64,000 nucleotides of DNA from Luteimonas galliterrae (GTDB lineage: Bacteria > Pseudomonadota > Gammaproteobacteria > Xanthomonadales > Xanthomonadaceae). Positions 9,680 through 18,118 of this stretch are shown in pieces. How positions within the stretch are numbered: position 1 is the stretch's first letter; each line of letters starts with the position of its first letter. The notes under the pieces are model-generated. The model was not told where the DNA came from. It searched no databases and worked only from the letters and a program-made list of their open reading frames with translations. A program made the position numbers and the translations under genes. The stretch spans positions 2,273,985-2,337,984 of the forward strand of contig NZ_JAMBEP010000001.1 in the NCBI RefSeq assembly GCF_023374055.1, written 5' to 3'.

Positions 9680-10222
9680 TTACGCCCTGCGTTCTGCCAG
9701 GTACTGATCCTTCATGCGCACGTAGTGCTGCGAGCTGTAATACAGCGCCTCGATCTCGGCTTCGGTAAGCCGACGCGCGAAGCGACCCGGATTGCCCAGC
9801 CACATCTCGCCCTCGCCGACGACTTTGCCGGGCGCGATCAGCGCGCCGGCGCCGACGAAGCCGTGCTTCTTCACCACCGCGCCGTCGAGCACGATCGCGC
9901 CCATGCCGATCAAGGCCGCATCCTCGATCCTGCAGGCGTGGACGATGGCCTTGTGGCCGATGGTGACATCCTCGCCGATCACGGTGGCGAAGCCGCCGAG
10001 CTTGGCGTGCGGGCCGTCGTGGCTGACGTGCACCACCGTGCCGTCCTGGATATTGGTGCGGGCGCCGATGCGGATGAAATTGACGTCGCCGCGGATGACG
10101 GTACCGGGCCAGACCGAGACGTCGTCGCCGAGCACGGCGTCGCCGATCACGGTCGCGGCCGGATCGACATAAACGCGCTGGCCCAGTTCGGGCAGCTTGC
10201 CTAGATAGGAGCGCAGGTCCAT
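9680..10222 (-). CDS. Gamma-carbonic-anhydrase-like hexapeptide-repeat protein (YrdA/PaaY type)
   Basis: The 180-aa product is a left-handed beta-helix built from hexapeptide repeats (IGDAVL, IRIGAR, IGEDVTI, LIGMGAI, VGAGALI). His residues at 65, 68, 72, 90 and 95 (HVSHDGPH and GHKAIVH) include the trimer-interface zinc ligands expected for this family. Members include active carbonic anhydrases and proteins of unsettled function, so activity is inferred only. Its start is 40 bases from the divergent aldehyde dehydrogenase gene. Confidence 0.88.
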   Translation of the reverse strand: MDLRSYLGKLPELGQRVYVDPAATVIGDAVLGDDVSVWPGTVIRGDVNFIRIGARTNIQDGTVVHVSHDGPHAKLGGFATVIGEDVTIGHKAIVHACRIEDAALIGMGAIVLDGAVVKKHGFVGAGALIAPGKVVGEGEMWLGNPGRFARRLTEAEIEALYYSSQHYVRMKDQYLAERRA

Positions 10223-10262
10223 TGCATGATTGTAAGCCGCCGACTGGCCTTACACTGCCCGC

Positions 10263-11666
10263 ATGGACCTCGCCGCCGATACGCCCGCCGCCGAACTGCG
10301 CCCGACGCTCACCCGCTTGCGCGCCGCCTGGCAGGCCGACAAGCCCGATTACGCCCAGCGCCGCGGCGATCTGGAGCGCCTGCGCCAGGCGGTGAAATCG
10401 CGCCTGGACGAGATGGCGCGCACGATTTCCGCCGATTTCGGCCACCGCTCCACGCACGAGACGCTGATCTCGGACGGCATGACCGTGCTCGGCGAGATCG
10501 ACCATTTGCTCGGCCGCCTGCGTCGCTGGATGAAACCGCAGCGCGTCGGCGTGGGCTGGAAATTCTGGCCGGCGAGGGCCGAAGTGCGGCCCGAACCGCT
10601 GGGCGTGGTCGGCGTGATCGCGCCCTGGAACTATCCGGTCAACCTGGCGCTGATCCCGCTGGCCACCGCGATCGCCGCCGGCAACCACGTCTACCTGAAA
10701 CCATCGGAACACACGCCGCGCTCGGCGCGTTTCCTGCGCGATCTGCTGGCCGAAGTGTTTCCCGAAGACCGCGTCGCTGTCGCGTTCGGCGGCGCGGATA
10801 TCGCCGCGGAATTCGCCGCGCTGCCGTTCGACCATCTGGTGTTCACCGGTTCCACCGCGGTCGGCCGCAAGGTGATGATGGCCGCCGCGCAGAACCTCAC
10901 GCCGGTCACGCTCGAACTGGGCGGCAAGTCGCCGGCGATCGTCTGCCCGGATTTCCCGATAGAACTCGCGGCGGCGCGGCTGGCCACCGGCAAATGGTTC
11001 AACGGCGGACAAACCTGCATCGCGCCCGATTACGTCTTCATCGACGCGCCGCGGCGCGACGCCTTCGTCGAAGCGCTGCGCGCCCAGGTGCGCGCCCGCT
11101 ATGCCGGCGGCGATGCGGGCGATTACACGCGGATCATCAACGACGGCCAGTTCCGGCGCCTGGACGGCTATCTCGACGATGCCCGCGCCAAGGGCCTGCA
11201 GGTGATCGAACTGTCGCCCGCGAACGGCGGCGAGCGTTCGTTGCCGCCGACGCTGGTGATCGAGCCCGGCGACGACGCCGCCGTGATGCGGGACGAGATC
11301 TTCGGCCCGATCCTGCCGATCAAGACCTATCGCGCCTTGGACGAAGCCATCGCCTACGTCAATGCGCACGACCGGCCGCTGGCGTTGTACCCCTTCAGCA
11401 ACGACCGCAACAGCGTCGAGCTGATCCTGCGCAATACGCTGGCCGGCGGCGTCACCGTCAACGACAGCCTGATCCATTTCGCGATCAACGCGCTGCCGTT
11501 CGGCGGCGTCGGCGCCAGCGGCATGGGCGCCTACCACGGCAAGGCCGGCTTCGACGCCTTCAGCAAGCTGCTGCCGATCGTGTGGCAATCGCGCTGGGCC
11601 GGCAGCGACCTGCTGAAACCGCCGTACGCCAAGGTCGAACGCTTCATCCGCCTGTTGGTCCGCTAA
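10263..11666 (+). CDS. Aldehyde dehydrogenase, coniferyl-aldehyde dehydrogenase-like
   Basis: The 467-aa NAD(P)-dependent dehydrogenase has APWNYPV for cofactor binding, the FTGST nucleotide loop, the general base Glu218 (TLELGGKSP) and the nucleophile Cys252 (NGGQTCIAPDYV). The C-terminal PFGGVGASGMGAYHGKAGFDAFS is typical of the coniferyl-aldehyde/class-3 branch that oxidises aromatic and long-chain aldehydes. A hydrophobic membrane tail as in class-3 fatty ALDHs is absent. Exodeoxyribonuclease III follows after 17 bases. The natural substrate is not evident. Confidence 0.88.
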   Translation: MDLAADTPAAELRPTLTRLRAAWQADKPDYAQRRGDLERLRQAVKSRLDEMARTISADFGHRSTHETLISDGMTVLGEIDHLLGRLRRWMKPQRVGVGWKFWPARAEVRPEPLGVVGVIAPWNYPVNLALIPLATAIAAGNHVYLKPSEHTPRSARFLRDLLAEVFPEDRVAVAFGGADIAAEFAALPFDHLVFTGSTAVGRKVMMAAAQNLTPVTLELGGKSPAIVCPDFPIELAAARLATGKWFNGGQTCIAPDYVFIDAPRRDAFVEALRAQVRARYAGGDAGDYTRIINDGQFRRLDGYLDDARAKGLQVIELSPANGGERSLPPTLVIEPGDDAAVMRDEIFGPILPIKTYRALDEAIAYVNAHDRPLALYPFSNDRNSVELILRNTLAGGVTVNDSLIHFAINALPFGGVGASGMGAYHGKAGFDAFSKLLPIVWQSRWAGSDLLKPPYAKVERFIRLLVR

Positions 11667-11683
11667 GCCCCTCCGAGGCCTGC

Positions 11684-12466
11684 ATGAAAATCGCCAGCTG
11701 GAACGTCAATTCGCTGAACGTGCGCCTGCCGCATCTCGAACAGTGGCTGCGCGACGCGGCGCCCGATGTGGTCGGCATCCAGGAAACCAAGCTCGAGGAC
11801 AACAAGTTCCCCGACGCGGTGCTCGCGGGCCTTGGCTACCGCAGCGTGTTCGCCGGGCAGAAAACCTACAACGGCGTGGCCATTCTCGCGCGCGAGCACG
11901 CGATCGACGAGGTCTGCATCGGCATCCCCGGTTTCGACGACGCGCAGCGGCGCGTGATTGCCGCGACCGTCAACGGCATGCGCGTGGTCAACCTGTACGT
12001 GGTCAATGGCCAGGACGTCGGCACCGAAAAATACGAATACAAGCTGCGCTGGCTCGACGCGGTGCACAGCTGGCTGTCGGAAGAGTTGCAGAAGCATCCG
12101 CGGATGGTGGTGCTGGGCGACTTCAACATCGCGCCCGACGACCGCGACGTGCACGATCCGGCGGTGTGGAACGACGGGCACATCCTCACCTCCGCCGCCG
12201 AGCGCCAGGCGCTGCAGCGGCTCGCGGGCCTGGGCCTGCACGACGCCTATCGCCTGCATCACGGGGACGCGGGCCAGTTCAGCTGGTGGGATTACCGCCA
12301 AGCGGCCTTCCGCCGCAATATGGGCCTGCGGATCGACCTGACCCTGGTGTCCGACGCGCTGCGCGGCACCGCTGCGGCGGCCGGCATCGACCGCGAACCG
12401 CGTACCTGGGAGCGGCCCAGCGACCATGCGCCGGTATGGGTGCGGCTGGCGGGTCAGGCCTTGTAG
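11684..12466 (+). CDS. xth: Exodeoxyribonuclease III (AP endonuclease)
   Basis: The 260-aa enzyme cleaves DNA at abasic sites and removes 3' blocking groups in base excision repair. It shows the ExoIII/APE1 metal and active-site motifs: Asn7-Val-Asn, Glu34 in IQETKL, VNLYVVNG, GDFNIAP and the terminal SDHAPV. The ATG at 11684 is preceded by GAGG. The frame is open further upstream but no family similarity starts before this ATG. The TAG stop is formed by the first bases of a repeat (TTGTAGAGCGGAGC). Confidence 0.96.
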   Translation: MKIASWNVNSLNVRLPHLEQWLRDAAPDVVGIQETKLEDNKFPDAVLAGLGYRSVFAGQKTYNGVAILAREHAIDEVCIGIPGFDDAQRRVIAATVNGMRVVNLYVVNGQDVGTEKYEYKLRWLDAVHSWLSEELQKHPRMVVLGDFNIAPDDRDVHDPAVWNDGHILTSAAERQALQRLAGLGLHDAYRLHHGDAGQFSWWDYRQAAFRRNMGLRIDLTLVSDALRGTAAAAGIDREPRTWERPSDHAPVWVRLAGQAL

Positions 12467-12625
12467 AGCGGAGCTTGCTCCGCTGCTTTTCGTAGAGCCT
12501 GCCCCGGACTTGATCCGGGGGTGCGAATTTATTCGCACGCTTTTTATCGGAATAGATCAAGAGCGTGCGAATAAATTCGCACCTAAGAAAGGCAAGGGCA
12601 GCGGAGCTTGCTCCGCCCTACAGAA
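12462..12625. repeat. Composite repeat block downstream of xth
   Basis: The block is framed by copies of the TAGAGCGGAGCTTGCTCCGC palindrome (about 12463-12485 and 12598-12620). Inside is a second element: GTGCGAATTTATTCGCACGC at 12521-12540 recurs inverted at 12563-12582, and each half is itself palindromic around TT. This AT-rich core differs in composition from its surroundings. Confidence 0.75.
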
Positions 12626-12636
12626 CGAGGCACAAA

Positions 12637-12659
12637 GCAAAAGCCCGGCGATGCCGGGC
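12637..12659 (-). terminator. Rho-independent terminator for the GlsB-type gene
   Basis: On the minus strand a 7-bp stem GCCCGGC / GCCGGGC with a 3-base loop is followed by TTTTGCTTT. It lies about 30 bases after the stop codon of the membrane-protein gene. Confidence 0.75.
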
Positions 12660-12687
12660 CTTCGCTATCTCGATGGGCGATGGCGAC

Positions 12688-12954
12688 TCAGCGCACGCGC
12701 CCGCGGCGGAACAGGTTGACGATCGCCAGCAGGATGACGGCGCCGATTAGCGACACCACGAAGCTCATGATCGAGAACCCGTCGTTGATCGAACCGGCAC
12801 CGACCAAGGGGCCGATCAGCCAACCGCCGATGAAGGCGCCGACGATGCCGACCACGACGTTGAGCAGGATGCCCTGCTGCGCGTCTGTCTTCATGATCAT
12901 GCTGGCGAGCCAGCCGACGACACCGCCCACGATCAACCAGATGATGATGCCCAT
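12688..12954 (-). CDS. GlsB/YeaQ/YmgE-family small membrane protein
   Basis: The 88-aa protein belongs to the transglycosylase-associated (GlsB/YeaQ/YmgE) family of small stress-linked inner-membrane proteins. It has three hydrophobic helices, beginning MGIIIWLIVGGVVGWLAS, with the family-typical GILLNVVVGIVGAFIGGWL and a basic C-terminal tail RRGRVR. An AAGGAG ribosome site lies 8 bases before the ATG. It is a single-gene unit with its own terminator. Confidence 0.9.
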   Translation of the reverse strand: MGIIIWLIVGGVVGWLASMIMKTDAQQGILLNVVVGIVGAFIGGWLIGPLVGAGSINDGFSIMSFVVSLIGAVILLAIVNLFRRGRVR

Positions 12955-13106
12955 GCTCCAGACTCCTTGACAGGTGAAGGGTGGTAGCGCTCCCCTGCGT
13001 GGGGGCGAACGCCAGTCTGGCGAGCCGTATGTGATGGGGGCGTCAGCACTGGCACCGGGTCTGGCCGGCACGTCCCGGCCGCTGTTTTTTTAGCCGAAAC
13101 AAACGC

Positions 13107-14468
13107 TTATCGCATGCGGCTACGCAGCAATGCCAGCAAGACATCGCGCGGCAACTTGCCGGTCTCGTTGCGCGGCAGAGCGGCCACGCGCAGCAACGGA
13201 CGCGGCAGGAAGACGGCATCCACGCCGCGCTGCAAATGGCCCAGGATGTCGGTTTCGCGCAGCGTCGGCGCCACCGCCAGCGCGGCGATGCGGCGCACGC
13301 CGGCGGCATCGGTTTCGTCGAGCTGGAACACCACGCCGTCCTCCACGCCGGGAATCGACAGCAGCTTGCGATTCAGGTCGCCGAGCGAAGCGCGCTTGCC
13401 GGCGATTTCCAGCAGGTCGGCGTTGCGGCCGCGCAGATGGAATGCGTGTTCGCCTTCCAATTCGACCAGGTCGGCCAACACCACCGGCGCATCCAGATGC
13501 GCGGCGTGGACCAGCGTGCCGTCGGGTTGCGGCGCCAGGCGCACGCCGGGCAGCAGCTGCCAAGCGTCTTCGCGCGCGGTGCGGCGGCGCGCGATCACGC
13601 AGGTTTCGGTGGAACCGAACACCTCGCGCACTTCGCAATCGAAGCGCCGTTCGGCCTCTGCCGCCAAGGCTTGCGGCAGAGGCGCGGTGGCCGACACGAT
13701 GCCCGTCAGCGGCGACAGCTCCACGCCGGATTCGACCAACGCGCGCAAATGCACCGGCGTGGTCACCAGCACGCGCGGCGCGGCGGCCTGCTGCAGCGCG
13801 CGGGCGACATCGCCGGGGAAGAAGGGACGCTCCGCATGCACCGCCGCCCCGCCCAGCAGCGGCATCAGCACCGACATTTCCATGCCGTACATGTGCTGCG
13901 GCGGCACGGTGGCGACGAAATTGGGCACCGCGCCGGCCGGCCACAGGTCGCGCAGCGCGGCCAAATTCTGCGCGGTGCTGGTATGGAAGCTGCCCCAGGT
14001 CTTGGGGTTGGGCTTGGGCGAACCGGTGCTGCCGGAGGTGAATCCGATCGCGATCAGCGCATCGCTGTCGATCATCGGCGGCGCGCCGTCCTGCCGCGGC
14101 ATGCGCTCGGGCAGGCGCCAGTAATGCGGCGGCGTGTCGGGGAACGATTGTTCGCCCAGGCAGTAGCTGTCCGGATAGCGTGCTCGCACTTCGTCGATCA
14201 CCGCGGGCGCGCGCGACGACGGCAGCAGCGTCACCTGGCCGCGCAGCGCAGCGGCACCGAACGCGACCAGGAATTTGTAGCGGTCCTCGCACAGGTTGAT
14301 GACGTGGCCGGCCGCCGGCAGCATCGCCGCCAGCCCTCGCACCTGCGCGAAATAATCGGCCAATGTGATCGCACCGTTGCCGTCGAACAGCAACGCGCGC
14401 ATGCCGTCGCCGCTGGCGAGGACTCGTTGCGTCGCGCCGGAATCCCGGTGCTCGATGACTGCGGACAT
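13107..14468 (-). CDS. AMP-ligase of aryl polyene/xanthomonadin type (XanA2-like candidate)
   Basis: The 453-aa protein is a compact ANL-superfamily adenylating enzyme. The ATP loop FTSGSTGSPKP starts at residue 143, FGSTET follows, and the catalytic C-terminal lysine sits in ETGKLPRD near the end. Its length is shorter than CoA ligases and matches AMP-ligases of aryl polyene clusters, where XanA2-type enzymes load 3-hydroxybenzoate onto an ACP. AAGGAG precedes the ATG. It is divergent from a phosphopantetheinyl transferase, as expected for pigment genes, although the rest of the pigment locus lies at the window's left edge. Confidence 0.82.
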   Translation of the reverse strand: MSAVIEHRDSGATQRVLASGDGMRALLFDGNGAITLADYFAQVRGLAAMLPAAGHVINLCEDRYKFLVAFGAAALRGQVTLLPSSRAPAVIDEVRARYPDSYCLGEQSFPDTPPHYWRLPERMPRQDGAPPMIDSDALIAIGFTSGSTGSPKPNPKTWGSFHTSTAQNLAALRDLWPAGAVPNFVATVPPQHMYGMEMSVLMPLLGGAAVHAERPFFPGDVARALQQAAAPRVLVTTPVHLRALVESGVELSPLTGIVSATAPLPQALAAEAERRFDCEVREVFGSTETCVIARRRTAREDAWQLLPGVRLAPQPDGTLVHAAHLDAPVVLADLVELEGEHAFHLRGRNADLLEIAGKRASLGDLNRKLLSIPGVEDGVVFQLDETDAAGVRRIAALAVAPTLRETDILGHLQRGVDAVFLPRPLLRVAALPRNETGKLPRDVLLALLRSRMR

Positions 14469-14555
14469 GCCTGGCTCCTTGCGCGGCCTGAGCCGCCCCC
14501 TGGCATTTAGCTTACGCTGACGGCCCGCATCCACACCAAACCGCCGTTCATCAAC

Positions 14556-15161
14556 ATGTCCGCGACCGACGCCGGCCATGCCATCGGCCCGATCCGCTGG
14601 GCCTGGCACCCCCATCCGCGCACGCAGCCGGCCGAAATCGCGGCGCTGCATTGGCTGGAACGGCGCCTGGGCCTGGCCCGGGACACGCTGCCGCTGGTGC
14701 GCGAGGCGCGCGGCCGGCCGCGGATCCAGCCGCCCGCGGGGGGCTACGACGCCAGTTGGAGCCACAGCGGCGAGGGCCTGCTGGTCGCGCTCGGCGAAGG
14801 CGTCGAGGTGGGCGTGGACATGGAATGGCGGCGCGCGCGGCCGCGCGCGCTGGAGCTGGCGCAGCGCTATTTCGCGGCCTCGGAAACGCAATGGTTGGCG
14901 TCCCTGCCGCAGGCCGCATGCGAAGACGTCTTCCTGCGATTGTGGTGCGCCAAAGAAGCCGTGCTGAAGGCCGACGGATATGGCCTGGCGTTCGGTCTGC
15001 ATCGGCTTGCTTTCGTTGAATCCGACCACGGTTTGACGCTCGGCGTTTGCGATCCAGCGCTGGGTCAACCGCAGGATTGGCATCTGCATGAATTCGTGCC
15101 CTCGCTCGGTTACGTCGCCGCGATCGCGTGGCGTTCGCCGCCGCTGAACCGCTCTTCGTAG
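14556..15161 (+). CDS. 4'-phosphopantetheinyl transferase (Sfp type)
   Basis: The 201-aa protein transfers the phosphopantetheine arm from CoA to carrier-protein serines. It shows the two family motifs: VGVDMEW with Mg-binding Asp88 and Glu90, and WCAKEAVLK at 130-138. Divergence from the AMP-ligase and the ACP at the window start suggest it primes the pigment carrier proteins, though it may also serve other synthases. The TAG stop overlaps a long inverted repeat. Confidence 0.9.
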   Translation: MSATDAGHAIGPIRWAWHPHPRTQPAEIAALHWLERRLGLARDTLPLVREARGRPRIQPPAGGYDASWSHSGEGLLVALGEGVEVGVDMEWRRARPRALELAQRYFAASETQWLASLPQAACEDVFLRLWCAKEAVLKADGYGLAFGLHRLAFVESDHGLTLGVCDPALGQPQDWHLHEFVPSLGYVAAIAWRSPPLNRSS

Positions 15162-15240
15162 GAGCGGCTTTAGCCGCGAGCTCTTTCCCGCACGTTAGCG
15201 CGGGCGTATCGAAAAAGCTCGCGGCTAAAGCCGCTCCTAC
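15158..15240. repeat. Long inverted repeat, AGCGGCTTTAGCCGCGAGC family (copy 2)
   Basis: Arms of 25 bases (GTAGGAGCGGCTTTAGCCGC... and inverse) surround a spacer that contains its own CCCGC...GCGGG hairpin. The first bases provide the TAG stop of the phosphopantetheinyl transferase. Compared with copy 1, paired changes (TTTAG with CTAAA) preserve the stem, which argues for selection on structure. Confidence 0.85.
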
Positions 15241-15273
15241 AAGGTCTGCTGCTCGTCGGCGATACTGTCGCCC

Positions 15274-15915
15274 ATGAATAAAGACGTTCCCGCGCTGCGC
15301 GCCGAACTCGACGCGGGCCTGTCCGCACTGTCCTTGGACACCGCGCTGGCCGAACCGCTGCTGGCCTATCTCACCCTGCTCGACCGCTGGAACCGCACCT
15401 ACAACCTCACCGCGATCCGCGATCCTCGCGACATGGTCGCCAAGCACCTGCTCGATTCGCTGGCGATGCAGCCTTACGTCCGCAACACCGCCACGCTCGC
15501 CGACCTGGGCACCGGCCCGGGATTGCCGGGCATACCGCTGGCCATCGCCCTGCCCTCGCTGCAGGTGACGCTGGTCGAATCCAACGGCAAGAAGGCCCGC
15601 TTCCTGCGCGAAGCCGTACGCGCGCTGCGCCTGGGCAATGCGCGCGTGGCCGAATCGCGGGCCGAGGCGCTGGACGAACCCGGCGCGTACGAGGCGATCA
15701 CCGCGCGCGCCCTGGCCACGCTGCCGGAGATCCTCGCCGTCGGCGGCCACCTGCTGGCTCCCGCCGGCCGGCTGCTGGCGATGAAGGGCGCGCGTCCCGA
15801 CGACGAAATCGCCGCTGTGCCGGCGGGATGGCGGCTGGAGGCCATCCATGCCCTCGCGGTGCCCGGATTGGCGGCGGAGCGGCATCTGGTGGTCGTGGCT
15901 CGCGATACGGCGTAG
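15274..15915 (+). CDS. rsmG: 16S rRNA (guanine-527-N7)-methyltransferase RsmG
   Basis: The 213-aa protein methylates G527 of 16S rRNA with S-adenosylmethionine. It has the RsmG pattern [21 protein letters not shown], the SAM loop [14 protein letters not shown] and [13 protein letters not shown], followed by ARALATLPE. It is adjacent to parA-parB, the usual gidB-parA-parB order near chromosome origins, but mnmG is absent from this window. Confidence 0.95.
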   Translation: MNKDVPALRAELDAGLSALSLDTALAEPLLAYLTLLDRWNRTYNLTAIRDPRDMVAKHLLDSLAMQPYVRNTATLADLGTGPGLPGIPLAIALPSLQVTLVESNGKKARFLREAVRALRLGNARVAESRAEALDEPGAYEAITARALATLPEILAVGGHLLAPAGRLLAMKGARPDDEIAAVPAGWRLEAIHALAVPGLAAERHLVVVARDTA

Positions 15916-15924
15916 GGTCATAAA

Positions 15925-16141
15925 AGCCGTCGCAGCCGGCTTTCTGCAGCGCGCGGCGGCGCGTTGGGGCCGCCGGCGGACGGATCTTGCGCTGGGCGGC
16001 GGAAACTAGAAGCCGTCGCGGCCGGCTTTCTGCAGCGCGCGGCGGCGCGTTGGGGCCGCCGGCGGACGGATCTTGCGCTGGGCGGCGGAAACTAGAAGCC
16101 GTCGCGGCCGGCTTTCTGCAGCGCGCGGCGGCGCGTTGGGG
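15925..16141. repeat. 86-bp direct tandem repeat, about 2.5 copies
   Basis: Units start at 15925, 16011 and 16097 with AGCCGTCGC(A/G)GCCGG. The first two are full 86-base units and the third is cut after about 45 bases at GCGTTGGGG. I see one substitution between copies, so the expansion is recent. The block lies between rsmG and parA, within the presumed parA leader. Each unit contains GCAGCGCGCGGCGGCGCG and GGCCGCCGGCGG, both able to form hairpins. It is too long and too GC-rich for a CRISPR array. Confidence 0.9.
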
Positions 16142-16236
16142 CATCGACGCAAGCCAATAGGCACCTGGCGCGGCATAATCCCCAGTCCGGCCGCGCTCGC
16201 CCGGCTCCCGCAACGCATCGAGGCATCACGGACCCC

Positions 16237-17031
16237 ATGGCCCGCATCATCGCCATCGCCAACCAGAAAGGCGGGGTCGGCAAGACCACCACCGCCGTCA
16301 ACCTGGCCGCTGCGCTGGCGCGCACGCCCAAGCGCGTGCTGCTGGTCGACCTGGACGCGCAAGGCAACGCCACCATGGGCAGCGGCATCGACAAGCGCGA
16401 GCTGTCCGCGTCCAGCTGCGATGTGCTGCTGGAAGAAATGCACGCCAGCGACGCGATCGTGCGCACGCCCGAGGATTTCGACCTGCTGCCCGGCAATACC
16501 GACCTGACCGCGGCCGAAATCGAACTGATGGACGAGGAAGGCCGCGAGCAACGCCTGAAGCGCGCGCTCGATCCGCTGCGCGACAAATACGATTTCATCA
16601 TCGTCGACTGCCCGCCGGCGCTGTCGCTGCTGACCTTGAACGCGCTGACCGCGGCCGATTCGGTGCTGGTGCCGATGCAGTGCGAGTACTACGCGCTGGA
16701 AGGGCTGACCGCGCTGCTGCAGACCATCGACGCGCTCAAGGCCAAGCTCAACCCCGGTCTTGAGATCGAAGGCGTGTTGCGCACCATGTTCGACGTGCGC
16801 AACAACCTGGCCAATGCGGTCTCGGCCGAACTCACCAATCATTTCGGCGACAAGGTGTTCCGCACCATCGTGCCGCGCAACGTGCGCCTGGCCGAGGCGC
16901 CCAGCCACGGCCAGAGCATCGTCGGCTACGACAAGGCCTCGCGCGGTTCGATCGCCTATCTGGGCCTGGCAGGAGAAGTGCTGCGTCGCCAGCACGAGCG
17001 CAACAAGAACGCTACGGAGAAGGCGGCATGA
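16237..17031 (+). CDS. parA: Chromosome partitioning ATPase ParA (Soj)
   Basis: The 264-aa deviant-Walker ATPase drives segregation of ParB-bound origin DNA. KGGVGKTT lies at 11-18, followed by the Walker A' region DLDAQGNATMGSG and the Walker B-like IIVDCPPALSLLT. The C-terminal part (NVRLAEAPSHGQSI, RGSIAYLGLAGEVL) is typical of chromosomal Soj. It overlaps parB by four bases and is preceded by the 86-bp tandem repeat. Confidence 0.96.
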   Translation: MARIIAIANQKGGVGKTTTAVNLAAALARTPKRVLLVDLDAQGNATMGSGIDKRELSASSCDVLLEEMHASDAIVRTPEDFDLLPGNTDLTAAEIELMDEEGREQRLKRALDPLRDKYDFIIVDCPPALSLLTLNALTAADSVLVPMQCEYYALEGLTALLQTIDALKAKLNPGLEIEGVLRTMFDVRNNLANAVSAELTNHFGDKVFRTIVPRNVRLAEAPSHGQSIVGYDKASRGSIAYLGLAGEVLRRQHERNKNATEKAA

Positions 17032-17945
17032 CCGCGACAAAACCCAATCCCGGCAAGAAGCGCGGCCTGGGCCGCGGCCTGGAAGCCCTGCTCGGCCCGA
17101 AAGCCGCCGCCGAAGCGCCGGTGCTGGAAGCCACGCCCACCGACAAGCTGCATTCGCTGCCGGTCGATGCGCTGTCGCCTGGCAAGTACCAGCCGCGCCG
17201 CAACATGGATCCGGACAAGCTGACCGAGCTGGCCGAATCGATCCGCGCGCAAGGCGTGATCCAGCCGATCGTGGTGCGCGACCTGGGCGGCAAACGTTAC
17301 GAAATCATCGCCGGCGAACGCCGCTGGCGCGCCTCGCAGCAGGCCGGGCTGTCGGAAATCCCGGTGGTGGTGCGCGAAGTCGACGATCGCACCGTGGTGG
17401 CGATGGCGCTGATCGAAAACATCCAGCGCGAAGACCTCAATCCGCTTGAAGAAGCGCAGGCGCTGCATCGGCTGATCGAGGAATTCGCACTGACCCACGC
17501 GCAGGCCGCCGAAGCGGTCGGCCGTTCGCGCGCGGCGGTTTCCAATCTGCTGCGCCTGCTGGAACTGCCGCCGGCGATCCGCGCGCTGCTGGAATCGCGA
17601 CGCCTGGAAATGGGCCATGCGCGCGCATTGCTGACGCTGTCGCCGGAACTCGCAAGCAGGCTCGCTTCGGACGCCGCCGAGCACGGCTGGTCGGTACGCG
17701 AGGTGGAGCATCGCGCGCAGCAGTTCGCGCACGGCGCGGTGCCCAGCGTGGGCAAGAAGAAGACCGCCGGCAAATCGCGGCCCAGCGCCGACATCGCCTC
17801 GCTCGAGAACGAATTGTCGGAAAGCCTGGGCACCAAGGTCAGCATCGCGCACGGCCGCGCGGGCAAAGGCCGGCTGGTGATCCACTACACGGACCTGGAT
17901 ACGCTGGACGGCGTGCTGGAACGCCTGCGCGGCAAGTCCGCCTGA
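17028..17945 (+). CDS. parB: Chromosome partitioning protein ParB (Spo0J)
   Basis: The 305-aa CTP-dependent DNA clamp binds parS and loads the segregation machinery. It shows the N-terminal KKRGLGRGLEALLG (ParA-interacting arginine region), KYQPRR and AGERRWRASQQAGL (CTP-binding), and LIENIQREDLNPLEEAQA. A helix-turn-helix around THAQAAEAVGRSRAAVSNLLRL follows, with a C-terminal dimer domain. The ATG overlaps the parA stop codon. No classical parS site was recognised in this window. Confidence 0.96.
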   Translation: MTATKPNPGKKRGLGRGLEALLGPKAAAEAPVLEATPTDKLHSLPVDALSPGKYQPRRNMDPDKLTELAESIRAQGVIQPIVVRDLGGKRYEIIAGERRWRASQQAGLSEIPVVVREVDDRTVVAMALIENIQREDLNPLEEAQALHRLIEEFALTHAQAAEAVGRSRAAVSNLLRLLELPPAIRALLESRRLEMGHARALLTLSPELASRLASDAAEHGWSVREVEHRAQQFAHGAVPSVGKKKTAGKSRPSADIASLENELSESLGTKVSIAHGRAGKGRLVIHYTDLDTLDGVLERLRGKSA

Positions 17946-17953
17946 CCCGCTTT

Positions 17954-18029
17954 TTGTGGAGCGGGGCTTGCCCCGCTGCTCTTGGCCCGAGCGGACCGAA
18001 AGGCAGCGGAGCAAGCCCCGCTCTACAAA
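17954..18029. repeat. Inverted repeat, TAGAGCGGGGCTTGC family, after parB
   Basis: GTGGAGCGGGGCTTGCCCCGCTGC at the left is mirrored by GCAGCGGAGCAAGCCCCGCTC at the right. Each arm is itself hairpin-forming. It follows the parB stop by a few bases and could end its transcript. Confidence 0.75.
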
Positions 18030-18118
18030 GCAGGGGATTGAACGATTCGCTCAGGTTCGGGCTGGCAAAATCTCAAGTCACTGGATTTCCGCCTCCGCGG
18101 GAACGACGGCTGAAGAGC

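Noticed and set aside
13060..13095. Terminator on the plus strand ahead of the AMP-ligase stop
   Set aside because: GGCCGG/CCGGCC with a T-run looks like a terminator, but no plus-strand gene lies directly upstream, and on the minus strand the T-run would be on the wrong side.
15925..16141. CRISPR array
   Set aside because: The repeats are 86 bases long, adjoin directly with no variable spacers, and no cas genes are near.
16006..17040. Minus-strand open frame across the 86-bp repeat and parA
   Set aside because: It is antisense to parA, and its end is only the tandem repeat read in changing frames.
16142..18118. parS centromere site near parA-parB
   Set aside because: No match to the TGTTTCACGTGAAACA-type palindrome was seen in or around these genes.
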